A DNA stretch of 64,000 bases from Pseudomonas lini. Its GTDB lineage: Bacteria > Pseudomonadota > Gammaproteobacteria > Pseudomonadales > Pseudomonadaceae. Under the pieces are notes generated by a model. The model had not been told where the DNA came from, did no database searches, and saw only the letters and a program-made list of their open reading frames with translations. The translations under genes and the position numbers were made by a program. The DNA lies in NCBI RefSeq assembly GCF_964063345.1, contig NZ_OZ061318.1, positions 2,976,001-3,040,000 on the forward strand, in the 5' to 3' direction. Of the stretch, positions 9,418 to 18,545 are shown in pieces (the stretch's first letter is position 1; each line of letters starts with the position of its first letter).

Positions 9418-10164
9418 TTAAAGCTGTTGCATCATTTTGCGCACACCGGCCACATGGCGTCGGCTGACGATCAGGGCATCGCCATTCAGGCCTTTGAGAA
9501 ACAGCTGGAAATGCCCCAGGGGCGTGCGTTGCAGCCGCTCGATGCGTTCGCGGGCAACCAGTGCGTTGCGGTGGATGCGAACGAAACGGTCGCCAAATTC
9601 GTCTTCGAGGGCCTTGAGTGGTTCGTCGAGCAGCACCTCACCGCCTTCATGACGCAAGGTGACGTACTTGTGGTCGGCAATGAAGTAGACCACCTGATCC
9701 AATGGGATCAGTTCGATGCCTTTTCGGGTGCGGGCGCTGATGTGGCTGCGCGGACCGCTACCGGTTTCGGCCGCCGGGCGAGTCAAGGCCGCAAGCTGGA
9801 CGCGATTGGGTCGCTCGGCTTTCTTTAACGCTTCGTGTAACTGTTCTGTGCGCACTGGCTTCACCAGATAGCCCACGGCGCTGGCCTGTAGGGCTTCCAC
9901 GGCAAATTCATCGGGTCCGGTGCAAAACACCACGGCGGGCGGGGTTTCGCGTTCGCACAATCGTGCAGCCACTTGCAGGCCATCGAGGCCCGGCATGCGA
10001 ATATCGAGCAGCACGATATCCGGTTTGTGACTGTCGATCAGTGCCAACGCCTCTTCGCCGTTCGTGGCGCTGGGCTCCAGGACATTGTATCCCTCGAGTT
10101 CGCCGACCATTCGGCTCAGGCGCTCGCGGGCCAGGGGTTCGTCATCAACGATCAGGACATTCAT
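9418..10164 (-). CDS. algR: AlgR, LytTR-type response regulator
   Basis: 248 residues, the length of P. aeruginosa AlgR. The receiver domain (1-120) has the acidic pair DDEP at the N-terminus, the phospho-acceptor Asp in DIVLLDIRMPG and the conserved Lys in VKPVR. The C-terminal LytTR DNA-binding domain starts near 140 (RTRKGIELIPLDQVVYFIADHKYVTLRH). AlgR controls alginate, twitching, cyanide and c-di-GMP genes. I chose the ATG at 10164: its ATGA overlaps the stop of the algZ remnant, the arrangement expected of a former algZ-algR operon. The partner kinase gene is truncated here, so AlgR seems to be an orphan at this locus. Confidence 0.95.
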   Translation of the reverse strand: MNVLIVDDEPLARERLSRMVGELEGYNVLEPSATNGEEALALIDSHKPDIVLLDIRMPGLDGLQVAARLCERETPPAVVFCTGPDEFAVEALQASAVGYLVKPVRTEQLHEALKKAERPNRVQLAALTRPAAETGSGPRSHISARTRKGIELIPLDQVVYFIADHKYVTLRHEGGEVLLDEPLKALEDEFGDRFVRIHRNALVARERIERLQRTPLGHFQLFLKGLNGDALIVSRRHVAGVRKMMQQL

Positions 10165-10370
10165 ATTGCGCTGGATTCCTGCGTGAGTCTCGCACAAGGA
10201 TAGCGTAGACAGGTGAAGTGACGTCCGTCACCGCGATCCACGCTAAGACTAGCGCGAGGGCCAAAAAGTGCCGCGAGACCGGCGGCTAAATTTTTATCTG
10301 CCGTCTGACTGGCGGCCCAGGCCCGCACTGGCGAGGTATCGCCGTAGGGTTTGCTGATACACAATATGAA
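10161..10370 (-). pseudogene. algZ: C-terminal remnant of the AlgZ/FimS sensor kinase
   Basis: The last about 69 codons before the stop that overlaps algR read like the end of a LytS-type kinase: ISKPYGDTS resembles the (V/I)SNPYG strand, and LAALFGPRASLSVDRGDG followed by RHFTCLRYPC resembles the closing part of the ATPase domain. Nothing upstream looks like the membrane domain, the phospho-accepting H box or the N box, and argH begins at 10626. An intact algZ needs about 1.1 kb, but only 461 bp lie between algR and argH. The G-rich nucleotide-binding loop is also degenerate (SQTADKNLAAG). The frame stays open to 10517 but without kinase-like sequence. The rest of the gap (10371-10625) shows only the argH leader. 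Confidence 0.68.
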
Positions 10371-10625
10371 CACCCCTCTTCTCTCTATAGTCAGCTGCAG
10401 CATCGAGAAGTGCGCTGATCCTCTGTCCAACTGTAGACGGTTGCCGGGACGATATTGCTCAATTGAAAAATATCGTTGCGCAATTTCTGTATCGTTTGCT
10501 TCGAGCAGGGGTCGCACGATGAGAAAAAAACCTGTCGACCAGTGTCAGCGACAGGATTGGCAACCCTGTTATTATCCGCGTCAGCGTTTCACGCCATCTT
10601 TCTTCAAGCCGATACGAGCGAATTC

Positions 10626-12020
10626 ATGAGCACTGACAAGACCAATCAGTCCTGGGGCGGCCGCTTCAGTGAACCCGTCGACGCCTTCGTCGCCCGCTTC
10701 ACCGCCTCCGTCACCTTCGACCAGCGCCTGTATCGCCACGACATCATGGGCTCGATCGCCCACGCCAGCATGCTGGCCAAGGTCGGCGTGCTGACCGATG
10801 CCGAGCGCGACAGTATCATCGATGGCCTGAACACCATCCAGGGTGAAATCGAGGCTGGCCAGTTCGACTGGCGCATCGACCTTGAAGACGTGCACATGAA
10901 CATCGAGGCGCGTCTGACCGACCGTATCGGCGTGACCGGTAAAAAGCTGCACACCGGCCGCAGCCGTAACGACCAGGTCGCCACCGACATCCGCCTGTGG
11001 CTGCGTGACGAGATCGACCTGATCCTCAGCGAAATTACCCGTCTGCAACAAGGCTTGCTGGAGCAGGCCGAGCGCGAAGCCGCCAGCATCATGCCGGGCT
11101 TCACTCACCTGCAAACCGCGCAGCCGGTGACCTTCGGGCATCACATGCTGGCCTGGTTCGAAATGCTCAGCCGCGACTACGAGCGTCTGGTCGATTGCCG
11201 CAAGCGCACCAATCGCATGCCGCTGGGCAGCGCCGCACTGGCGGGCACCACTTACCCGATCGACCGCGAATACACCGCTCAACTGCTGGGCTTCGACGCT
11301 GTCGGCGGTAACTCCCTGGACAACGTGTCCGATCGCGACTTCGCCATCGAGTTCTGCTCGGCCGCGAGCATCGCGATGATGCACTTGTCGCGTTTCTCCG
11401 AAGAGTTGGTGTTGTGGACCAGCGCGCAGTTCCAGTTCATCGATCTACCTGACCGTTTCTGCACCGGCAGCTCGATCATGCCGCAAAAGAAAAACCCGGA
11501 CGTCCCGGAGCTGGTTCGCGGCAAGACTGGCCGGGTATTTGGCGCATTGATGGGCTTGCTGACCCTGATGAAAGGCCAGCCGCTGGCCTACAACAAGGAC
11601 AACCAGGAAGACAAAGAGCCGCTGTTCGACGCCGCCGACACCCTGCGCGATTCGCTGCGGGCCTTTGCCGACATGATCCCGGCGATCAAGCCCAAGCACG
11701 CGATGATGCGCGAGGCAGCTCTGCGTGGTTTCTCCACGGCTACCGACCTGGCTGACTATCTGGTTCGTCGTGGCCTGCCGTTCCGTGATTGCCACGAGAT
11801 CGTTGGCCATGCCGTGAAGTACGGCGTGGAAAGCGGCAAGGACCTGGCGGAAATGAGCCTGGAAGAACTGCGCAAGTTCAGCGATCAGATCGAGCAGGAC
11901 GTATTTGCCGTGCTGACCCTGGAAGGCTCGGTGAATGCCCGTGACCACATCGGCGGGACTGCGCCGGCGCAAGTCAAGAAGGCTGTTGCTCGCGGTCAGG
12001 CGTTGCTCGCCAGCCGCTAA
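10626..12020 (+). CDS. argH: argininosuccinate lyase
   Basis: 464 residues from the ATG at 10626. Splits argininosuccinate into arginine and fumarate, the last step of arginine synthesis. The fumarase/aspartase superfamily signature [11 protein letters not shown] is present, as are SRNDQ and the substrate-binding [13 protein letters not shown] segment. A longer reading frame begins at 10476, but the start [14 protein letters not shown] matches the family. The gene runs opposite to algR. Confidence 0.97.
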   Translation: MSTDKTNQSWGGRFSEPVDAFVARFTASVTFDQRLYRHDIMGSIAHASMLAKVGVLTDAERDSIIDGLNTIQGEIEAGQFDWRIDLEDVHMNIEARLTDRIGVTGKKLHTGRSRNDQVATDIRLWLRDEIDLILSEITRLQQGLLEQAEREAASIMPGFTHLQTAQPVTFGHHMLAWFEMLSRDYERLVDCRKRTNRMPLGSAALAGTTYPIDREYTAQLLGFDAVGGNSLDNVSDRDFAIEFCSAASIAMMHLSRFSEELVLWTSAQFQFIDLPDRFCTGSSIMPQKKNPDVPELVRGKTGRVFGALMGLLTLMKGQPLAYNKDNQEDKEPLFDAADTLRDSLRAFADMIPAIKPKHAMMREAALRGFSTATDLADYLVRRGLPFRDCHEIVGHAVKYGVESGKDLAEMSLEELRKFSDQIEQDVFAVLTLEGSVNARDHIGGTAPAQVKKAVARGQALLASR

Positions 12021-12023
12021 AAG

Positions 12024-12118
12024 CATCGCGGGCAAGCCCACTCCCACAAGGATCTCCGACTGGCCAGAAATTTTTGCCAGACAGTTAAACCTGTGGGAGC
12101 GGGCTTGCCCGCGATGAC
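12024..12118. repeat. inverted REP pair
   Basis: Two REP units face each other: ATCGCGGGCAAGCCCACTCC and its inverse GGGAGCGGGCTTGCCCGCGA, about 45 bp apart, in the gap between convergent argH and the GST gene. Probably a cruciform or terminator-like element. Confidence 0.85.
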
Positions 12119-12140
12119 GGACTTCAGAGCACTACAAAAC

Positions 12141-12800
12141 CTACTTTTTGGACGCGATCATCGCCAGAAACGCCGGCATCGCCGCGTCCTTGTCCTTTGC
12201 GATCTGCTGCACATGCGGATTCTGCCCCAGACGCTCCAGCAGCGCCCTGGCCGCTGGCATCTCGGCCAACAGATCAATATCAAACAGCTTCTGCGCCACT
12301 GCACGCGCCAACGGCACGCTGTAGAGGAAATACAGATCGGCCACGCTCAGGCTGTCACCCGCCACATAAGGGGCGAACTTACCGTGCCTGCCCAGCGTGG
12401 CAAACCCCAGCAGCAACTCGGCCTTGGTCTTTTCCTGGATAGCCTCCGGTACTGACATGCCGAAGAACGCCGCGGGATAACAGGCGCGCCCGGGCAATTC
12501 GATGTACAGCTCGATTTCCTTGGCCATCGCCAGGACCTGAGCTCGCTCGAAGGGATCGCTCGGCAGCAGTGGCGTACCTTTCTGGCTCTGCTCGAGGTAC
12601 TCGAGAATCACGCTGGTTTCGTTGATGAAACCTTGTTCGACGCCCAGCACCGGAACCTTTCCACGTGGGCTGATGGCTAGCGTCTCGGGGGTAGTGCCTG
12701 GGTAAAACGGCACCTCTTCAAACGGCAGTCCCTTCTCCAGCAACGCCAGCTTGACCATGTTGTAGTAGTTGCTGGCGCAAAATCCATAAAGCTTGAGCAT
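12141..12800 (-). CDS. glutathione S-transferase family protein
   Basis: 219 residues. The N-terminal thioredoxin-like domain (1-78) has MLKLYGFCASNYYNMVKLAL and the cis-proline GKVPVL, followed by NETSVILEYLEQS. The C-terminal all-helical domain covers about 88-219. The start at 12800 has GGAGG upstream. Substrate unknown; it may conjugate glutathione to electrophiles or act as an isomerase. It stands alone between argH and a small acidic protein. Confidence 0.88.
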   Translation of the reverse strand: MLKLYGFCASNYYNMVKLALLEKGLPFEEVPFYPGTTPETLAISPRGKVPVLGVEQGFINETSVILEYLEQSQKGTPLLPSDPFERAQVLAMAKEIELYIELPGRACYPAAFFGMSVPEAIQEKTKAELLLGFATLGRHGKFAPYVAGDSLSVADLYFLYSVPLARAVAQKLFDIDLLAEMPAARALLERLGQNPHVQQIAKDKDAAMPAFLAMIASKK

Positions 12801-12925
12801 TACATAGCCTCCAGGCCGTGCAGGGGGTTGGCAGCGCCAGTTATAGAACGCCCGGGCACTTCTTGCCAGCAGCATCACAGCGCTGAATGCGGGTAAACTG
12901 GCCGCCTTTCCTTGAGGAGCCTGCC

Positions 12926-13210
12926 ATGAGCGAGCCTAACGATATCGACAACGACGAAGAAGAGTTCACCGAAACGACGCTGATCGAAGCGATCGAGAAC
13001 CAGATCGAAAGCGATAACCCGCCAGCGGCCAAGGCGACCTTCAACAAGCTGACCCTGGTGGGTTACGAGCGTGAGGAAATCCTCAGCCTGATGGCTCACG
13101 TGCTGGCAGTGGAAATCGACGCGATCCTCGAAGAAGACCGCGCGTTCAACACCGAATGGTACGAAACCGCGCTGCGCGCGCTGCCAGAGTTGCCGCCGGA
13201 AAAGAAATAA
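12926..13210 (+). CDS. small acidic conserved protein of unknown function
   Basis: 94 residues, MSEPNDIDNDEEEFTETT onward, with a strongly acidic first 20 residues and an amphipathic helical remainder (EEILSLMAHVLAVEIDAILEE). I do not recognise a named domain. GAGGAG lies 7 bp before the ATG. It is followed by a REP pair. Orthologues probably exist in other pseudomonads near cyaA, but that is from position only. Confidence 0.75.
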   Translation: MSEPNDIDNDEEEFTETTLIEAIENQIESDNPPAAKATFNKLTLVGYEREEILSLMAHVLAVEIDAILEEDRAFNTEWYETALRALPELPPEKK

Positions 13211-13231
13211 GCCAGCCCTGTCACGGGGCTT

Positions 13232-13345
13232 TTGTGGCGAGGGAGCTTGCTCCCGTTCGGCTGCGTAGCAGTCGCAAAGCTTTTGGGGCCGCTTCGCGAC
13301 CCAACGGGAGCAAGCTCCCCCGCCACAGGCAAGCCCCCTCGCCAC
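13232..13345. repeat. inverted REP pair (GGGAGCTTGCTCCC type)
   Basis: GGCGAGGGAGCTTGCTCCCG and its inverse CGGGAGCAAGCTCCCCCGCC flank a GC-rich spacer with GCAAAGCTTTTGGGG. The same composite, nearly identical in sequence, appears at 17380 and 51030. The remainder of the 309-bp gap (13346-13519) holds the leader of the next gene and nothing else recognisable. Confidence 0.85.
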
Positions 13346-13519
13346 AGAAACCCGCCTCCACATGGATTGTCACCAATCAGTACCGCCTTGCCCCAGACGC
13401 TGACTAAACTGGAAACCGCCCCGAGGCGAAAAAACCCTGTTACGAGCACTGGACATGCTGCGCGAGTGGGATCACCTTAGGAGCGCTATCGTCCAATTCC
13501 TAGAAAGTCTGGAGTCCTT

Positions 13520-13765
13520 ATGTCGCTTACCCCTGAGTTGGTTGCCGAACTGGAAATCCTCGCCCTCTTCAACCTGGACAGTTCCCAGGAAGGTTTGAAA
13601 ATTCATCAGACCGCTGCCCCGAAAGCCATTGCCGCTGCCCAAAGACTGTTCGACAAAGAATTGATCACCCAGCCCGATGGCGGTTATCTGACCAGCCTGG
13701 GGCGTGATGCTGCACAAAATGTGCAAACCGTTCTAACCATTCTGTCCGTGCGCGAAACAGCCTGA
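13520..13765 (+). CDS. TIGR02647-type small protein
   Basis: 81 residues beginning MSLTPELVAELEILALFNLD. The pattern of a short helical N-terminus, KIHQTAAP and LTSLGRDAAQNVQ fits what I remember of TIGR02647, a small winged-helix-like conserved family of unknown function in pseudomonads. GGAG lies 6 bp upstream of the ATG. Family assignment moderately sure. Confidence 0.72.
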   Translation: MSLTPELVAELEILALFNLDSSQEGLKIHQTAAPKAIAAAQRLFDKELITQPDGGYLTSLGRDAAQNVQTVLTILSVRETA

Positions 13766-13959
13766 GCCTCACCGCATCGCCCACGGAAACCTCTGTCACG
13801 GGATTTCCGCGGGCACACTTTGGTGCCCGCTGTCGCCGTGCGATAGGAACCTGACACCAGAAATACAAAATCAGCTTAAAAGTCCCGGGGCCGAGGCGCT
13901 AAACTGCCCCTCATCCCGAGCCCTCCACGTCCGAGCCCCGCGAGCCGGATTGAGCTGAC

Positions 13960-16806
13960 ATGACCCGCACCCATGAAATCCGCCCCGATCTGGACGAGGG
14001 AATCGACCGCAAGGTTCTCAGCCAGCTGCGCGCCCGTTTTCTGAAACTCAACGAGGGCCGCATGGCACGCGCCATGGAAGGGCTATCGACCCGCCAGCAA
14101 ACGGTTCTGACCCTGCTGCCGCTGTTTTTCCATGTCAATCATCCGCTGTTGCCGGGTTACGTTTCGGGCAGCACCCCGGCCGGGCTGTCGAATTTCGAAC
14201 CTGACGCCAATACCCTCGCCGAAGCCCAGCGCCTGACCCGCTCGTTTTCCTATAAGCCGCGCCACGGCAGCAATCCACCGCGACCGATTCACGGCCTGTT
14301 CCTGATGGGCAGCCTCGGTACCTTGGCACAGGCCGACCAGAGCGATATGGACGTATGGGTCTGTCACGGGCCGGACTTGAGCGAAAGCGAGCTCACAGAG
14401 CTGCGCAAGAAATGCCAGTTGCTTGAAATATGGGCCGCCAGCCAGGGTGCCGAGGCGCATTTTTTCCTGATCGACCCTGCTCGCTTCGTACTCGGCGAGC
14501 GCGATACCCAACTGAGTTCGGAAGACTGCGGCACCACCCAGCACTATCTGCTGCTGGACGAGTTCTACCGCACCGCGATCTGGCTGGCCGGCCGTACACC
14601 CATCTGGTGGCTGGTGCCGGTTTACGAAGAGGCGGCGTACGACCGTTATACCCACACGCTGTTATCCAAGCGTTTTATCCGTGCCGACGAAACCCTGGAC
14701 CTGGGGCATCTGGCGTATATCCCGCCCGGGGAATTCATCGGCGCCGGGCTCTGGCAGTTGTTCAAAGGCATTGAGTCACCGTACAAATCAGTGCTCAAAC
14801 TGCTGCTGACCGAGGTCTACGCCAGCGAACACCCCAAGGTCCAATGCCTGAGCCTGCGCTTCAAGCAGGCGGTGTTTGCCAATCGACTGGATCTCGACGA
14901 ACTGGATCCATACATCGTGGTTTACCGGCGTATCGAGGAATACCTCGCGGCCCGGGGCGAACCGGAACGGCTGGAGCTGGTACGCCGCGCGCTGTACCTG
15001 AAGGTCAATCGCAAACTCACCGGCAGCAGCGGTCGCACTCAGAGCTGGCAGCGTTCATTGCTCGAACGCCTGGCCCAAGAATGGCATTGGGATCAGCGTC
15101 AGCTCGCATTGCTCGACAGCCGCAGCCAGTGGAAAGTCCGCCAGGTCAGCGCCGAACGCAGGGCCCTGGTGGGCGAGCTGAATTACAGCTACCGCTTCCT
15201 GACGCAGTTTGCCCGCAACGAGCAAACCGTCAGCCTGATCAACAAGCGCGACCTCAATGTACTGGGCCGGCGGCTGTACGCGGCCTTCGAGCGCAAGGCC
15301 GACAAGATCGAATTCATCAACCCGGGCATCGCCCCCGATCTGGCCGAAGACACTCTGACGCTGGTGCAGGCGCCGAACAAAAAAGAACCGGGGCAAACCC
15401 AATGGGGTTTGTACAACGGAAGCCTGACCACCCATGAGTGGGAGCATTTCGCGCCGATCAAGCGCAGTCGTCAGTTACTGGAACTGCTCACCTGGTGCCA
15501 CCGCAACGGCGTGATCGACAGCAGCACCCGCCTGGCCCTGCACCCCGGCACCAGCGACTTGAGCGAATTCGAATTGTTCAACCTGCTCGGCAGCCTGCAA
15601 CAAAGCATCGCCCTGCCCCTGACCACTGTTGCCGAAGAGCCTTTGCTGCGCGCCAGTGAGCCGAGCGAAATACTGATTCTGGTGAACGTCGGCGTCGATC
15701 CGCTCAGGCACCATCGCGACCTGAACATCCTGATGACCACCGAGCGCACCGACTCCCTGAGCTACGCCGGCGTGCGGGAAAACCTGGTGCTGACCCTGGA
15801 CCAAGTCACGCTCAACAGCTGGAACGAGGTGCTGGTCAGCCGTTTTGACGGCCCCCACGCCCTGCTCGACTGCCTGCGCGATTACCTCAACAACCTGCCG
15901 GACGGGCCACAACAGCCCAAGCTGCGGGTGCGCTGCTTCTGCCACAACCGCGCGCAATTCATTGCGCGGCGGGTCGAAGAAATCCTCGACACCACGCAGA
16001 ACCTGCTGCTGAGTAAACTCAATCATCGTTACCTGATTCAGGTCCAACAGCACTACCACGTGCTGGAGCTGGTGCCGGGCCAGGTCAATCACGTCGCCCT
16101 CGCCACACTGCCGGCGCTGTTCGACTACCTCGGCGAAGAACTGGCGAGCTACAGCCCGTTTCATCTGGACCCGATGGCACTGGAAGACCACGATCTGGCA
16201 CTGATCCTGCCCATGGGGCAACCCGACTGCGTTCAGGTGTTCTACCGGATCAATGAGCACCAGGCCGATTTGTATGTGCTCGATGAGTTCAATGCCTTGT
16301 GGCAGCAGCGTTTGCCCTATCACGACGAACAGAGCCTGTTGGTGCCGCTGCAACGCTTCCTGCAATCGATCCAGTACCGGCGCGATGCCTTGCTGCCGAT
16401 AGACGCCGCCCAGCCACTGAGCCTGGAGACTTTGTATTACCAGTTGTTGCCTTCAGGTCCCGCGCGGGCGCGTCGGGTCGAAGCCCGGCCGACACCGCAA
16501 ACCCCGCTCAACAAACCGTTCTATGACGTGCAGGCCATCATCGGCAAAGCCGCACCGGGGCAGGGGCAGGTCACCTTGTATTGCAATCAACGGGAATTTT
16601 CCGAGCTGGAACATGGCGATCAATTGTTCAGCGCAGTCGCGGGGGAAATCGTCTCGCAGCGTCGCGAGACGGAACGCTATCGCTGCTACATCACCGACCT
16701 GGACCTGTCGGGCCTGCTCGGTGATGGTCAGGGTTCAAGCCAGCTGTATCTGCGCTACAAGGCCGACCTGGAACGCGCACTGAACGAGGCGCTCGAGCAG
16801 GTCTGA
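13960..16806 (+). CDS. cyaA: class I adenylate cyclase
   Basis: 948 residues. Converts ATP to cyclic AMP, the signal for Vfr/Crp. The N-terminal catalytic half contains FLMGSLGTLAQADQSDMDVWVCH, the nucleotidyltransferase-type GS...DxD core typical of class I cyclases. The C-terminal half (about 550-948) is the regulatory region. Length fits the pseudomonad CyaA. It is not cotranscribed with the convergent rnk gene. Confidence 0.95.
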   Translation: MTRTHEIRPDLDEGIDRKVLSQLRARFLKLNEGRMARAMEGLSTRQQTVLTLLPLFFHVNHPLLPGYVSGSTPAGLSNFEPDANTLAEAQRLTRSFSYKPRHGSNPPRPIHGLFLMGSLGTLAQADQSDMDVWVCHGPDLSESELTELRKKCQLLEIWAASQGAEAHFFLIDPARFVLGERDTQLSSEDCGTTQHYLLLDEFYRTAIWLAGRTPIWWLVPVYEEAAYDRYTHTLLSKRFIRADETLDLGHLAYIPPGEFIGAGLWQLFKGIESPYKSVLKLLLTEVYASEHPKVQCLSLRFKQAVFANRLDLDELDPYIVVYRRIEEYLAARGEPERLELVRRALYLKVNRKLTGSSGRTQSWQRSLLERLAQEWHWDQRQLALLDSRSQWKVRQVSAERRALVGELNYSYRFLTQFARNEQTVSLINKRDLNVLGRRLYAAFERKADKIEFINPGIAPDLAEDTLTLVQAPNKKEPGQTQWGLYNGSLTTHEWEHFAPIKRSRQLLELLTWCHRNGVIDSSTRLALHPGTSDLSEFELFNLLGSLQQSIALPLTTVAEEPLLRASEPSEILILVNVGVDPLRHHRDLNILMTTERTDSLSYAGVRENLVLTLDQVTLNSWNEVLVSRFDGPHALLDCLRDYLNNLPDGPQQPKLRVRCFCHNRAQFIARRVEEILDTTQNLLLSKLNHRYLIQVQQHYHVLELVPGQVNHVALATLPALFDYLGEELASYSPFHLDPMALEDHDLALILPMGQPDCVQVFYRINEHQADLYVLDEFNALWQQRLPYHDEQSLLVPLQRFLQSIQYRRDALLPIDAAQPLSLETLYYQLLPSGPARARRVEARPTPQTPLNKPFYDVQAIIGKAAPGQGQVTLYCNQREFSELEHGDQLFSAVAGEIVSQRRETERYRCYITDLDLSGLLGDGQGSSQLYLRYKADLERALNEALEQV

Positions 16807-16812
16807 GGGGTT

Positions 16813-17223
16813 TCATTCCGGGAAGTCGCCGCCATGAGCAGGCTGCGATTCAACTTCCAGCAGGGTCAGTTTCAAGGTCTTGCCACCCGGTGCTGGCCAG
16901 TCGATGTGCTGACCAACCTTAAGCCCCAGCAACGCGCTGCCGACCGGCGCCAGGATGGAAATCTTGCCTTCGTCGGCGTTGGCATCCTTGGGGTAAACCA
17001 AAGTCAGGTGATAGTCCTTGCCGCTGCTCTCTTCACGGCAATGCACACGGGAATTCATGGTCACGACATCGGCGGGCACTTCATCGTGACCGACCAGAGT
17101 ATCGGCGCGATCCAGTTCGGTTTGCAGCGCGATAACGCCCGGCAGCGTGTCATCCAGGCTGTCGATCAGGCGCTCCAGACGTTGTACGTCCAGACGGGTA
17201 AGGGTGATGGAAGGTGCGGTCAT
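16813..17223 (-). CDS. rnk: Rnk, regulator of nucleoside diphosphate kinase
   Basis: 136 residues. The N-terminal Rnk_N helices (1-45) are followed by a GreA/GreB C-terminal fold (about 50-130; LVYPKDANADEGKISILAPVGSALLGLKVGQHIDWPAPGG). Rnk binds RNA polymerase like Gre factors and was found as a regulator of Ndk and alginate in P. aeruginosa. The start at 17223 follows AAAGGAGTC. The leader contains an intrinsic-terminator-like hairpin right before this site. Confidence 0.92.
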   Translation of the reverse strand: MTAPSITLTRLDVQRLERLIDSLDDTLPGVIALQTELDRADTLVGHDEVPADVVTMNSRVHCREESSGKDYHLTLVYPKDANADEGKISILAPVGSALLGLKVGQHIDWPAPGGKTLKLTLLEVESQPAHGGDFPE

Positions 17224-17233
17224 GATCAGGGCA

Positions 17234-17289
17234 GACTCCTTTCTTCTGCACGAAAAAAGCAAAACCCCGCCAGAAAAAGGCGGGGTTTT
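17234..17289 (-). promoter_or_regulatory. rnk leader: terminator-like hairpin plus ribosome site
   Basis: On the minus strand AAAACCCCGCC, a 7-nt loop and GGCGGGGTTTT form an 11-bp stem, followed by GCTTTTTT and, after a few bases, the AAAGGAGTC ribosome site of rnk. A strong terminator inside the leader with no other gene to terminate suggests attenuation. A structured rnk leader motif has been described in Pseudomonas from comparative genomics; this is probably an instance. Confidence 0.7.
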
Positions 17290-17379
17290 CACGAGCCTCG
17301 ATGGGTTGAGGCGTCTCTGGACACTATCACAGCTCAATAAATATACAAGTCAGGGGCGACCATGGCCCTGCTCTGATCA

Positions 17380-17476
17380 CTGTGGCGAGGGAGCTTGCTC
17401 CCGCTGGGGCGCGGAGCGCCCCTAAAAACCTTGCGGCTGCTTCGCAACCGAGCGGGAGCAAGCTCCCTCGCCACAA
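17380..17476. repeat. inverted REP pair (GGGAGCTTGCTCCC type)
   Basis: GGCGAGGGAGCTTGCTCCCG faces CGGGAGCAAGCTCCCTCGCC across a GC-rich spacer, between the DUF1289 gene and the rnk leader. Confidence 0.85.
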
Positions 17477-17502
17477 GTAAGCATCGTTACCCAATAGAGT
17501 GA

Positions 17503-17721
17503 TCAGACCGCAGATTTTCGCTGAACAGCCTGCGCACAGATCACCCGCCGCCGCTCATCATCCGCCGAGCGCCATTCGCGAATATCTTCGACATGGCGAA
17601 AACACCCAAGGCACACCTTCTGCTCATCCAGCCGACACACACCGCTGCACGGCGACGGCACCGCCGGGCTGACATTGCTGTAAAGCGGCTTGGGCGGACG
17701 GACGGGCGCAGGCGGGGTCAC
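17503..17721 (-). CDS. DUF1289 domain protein
   Basis: 72 residues from a GTG at 17721. The core is PCSGVCRLDEQKVCLGCFRH followed by an IREW segment, the C-x3-C-x7-C-x2-C metal-binding pattern of DUF1289. Function not known; possibly an Fe-S or zinc knuckle protein. It overlaps or abuts the cyaY stop (17726), so the two are cotranscribed. Start uncertain because the ribosome site is weak; longer frames would run far into cyaY. Confidence 0.75.
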   Translation of the reverse strand: MTPPAPVRPPKPLYSNVSPAVPSPCSGVCRLDEQKVCLGCFRHVEDIREWRSADDERRRVICAQAVQRKSAV

Positions 17722-17725
17722 GATC

Positions 17726-18058
17726 TCACAGACCTTCGAAATCGAGTTCGACGTCGGCTTGCTGCTTGACGATGCGCTCAAGCATCTCACCGAGCTGCTC
17801 TTCACTCTTGTCACACATCCAGCGCTCGCTTTCTGCGTCGTAATCAAAGTGGAAGCCGCCGGATACCGCCGCCAGCCACAGCTGACGCAGCGGTTCCTGA
17901 CGACTGAAGATCAATTGGCTGCCGTTTTCGAACTTGACGGTGAGCACACCAGCCGAGCTCTCCAGATCTATATCCAGGCCACTCTCGTCGAAAATATCCT
18001 CCAGCGTCTGCTGGGTGGCATCGACCAGATCGTGGAAACGGGCTTCAGTCAAACTCAT
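17726..18058 (-). CDS. cyaY: CyaY, frataxin homologue
   Basis: 110 residues. The N-terminal acidic helix (MSLTEARFHDLVDATQQTLEDIFDE) gives the iron-binding ridge; the beta-sheet core has LTVKFENGSQLIFSRQEPLRQLWLAA and GGFHFDYDAESERW. CyaY binds iron and tunes Fe-S cluster assembly on IscU. It is divergent from lptM, with a REP pair between them. Confidence 0.94.
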   Translation of the reverse strand: MSLTEARFHDLVDATQQTLEDIFDESGLDIDLESSAGVLTVKFENGSQLIFSRQEPLRQLWLAAVSGGFHFDYDAESERWMCDKSEEQLGEMLERIVKQQADVELDFEGL

Positions 18059-18150
18059 TGCGGGAACCTCAAAAAGTGTCTACTCACGCTCAAGCGCCGC
18101 AAGATACGGGCGAGCCCCGGTGATTGCAAAGGATAACCACTCCGCGCCGA

Positions 18151-18243
18151 TCTGTGGGAGCGGGCTTGCCCGCGAAGGGGTCAGCACATTCAATATCTTT
18201 GTTGACTGAACCAACGCCTTCGCGGGCAAGCCCGCTCCCACAG
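18151..18243. repeat. inverted REP pair
   Basis: GTGGGAGCGGGCTTGCCCGC faces GCGGGCAAGCCCGCTCCCAC over about 50 bp, in the cyaY-lptM intergenic region. Confidence 0.88.
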
Positions 18244-18365
18244 GGATTGCATTAAACCGACGCACATCCGGCCAAGCCCCGCCGGACGGGAGCCGCGTCG
18301 CATAGGCAAGCTGCCGGGTGGCCGGTATACTCCGGCGCAATTAACGCATTTTCAAGGATTTCGCC

Positions 18366-18536
18366 ATGAAGCGCCTGATCTCTTCCCTTGCTGCGCTCGT
18401 CGCGGTCGCCTGCCTTGTATCGGCCTGTGGTCAAAAAGGCCCGCTGTACCTGCCTGATGAAAATCAGGATCCTGCAGAGCAAGCCAAATCGTCGCAGCAG
18501 ACTCCGTCGAAAGCACACAAGCACGACGTCTACTAA
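18366..18536 (+). CDS. lptM: LptM-like small lipoprotein (LppL/YifL)
   Basis: 56 residues. A signal sequence ends in the lipobox L-V-S-A-C, with the lipidated Cys at 21, followed at once by GQKGPLYLP, the hallmark of YifL/LptM. LptM helps mature the LPS translocon LptD/LptE at the outer membrane. The C-terminal tail is hydrophilic (AKSSQQTPSKAHKHD). It lies 9 bp upstream of lysA, the conserved pairing known from P. aeruginosa as lppL-lysA. Confidence 0.92.
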   Translation: MKRLISSLAALVAVACLVSACGQKGPLYLPDENQDPAEQAKSSQQTPSKAHKHDVY

Positions 18537-18545
18537 GGGAACGCT

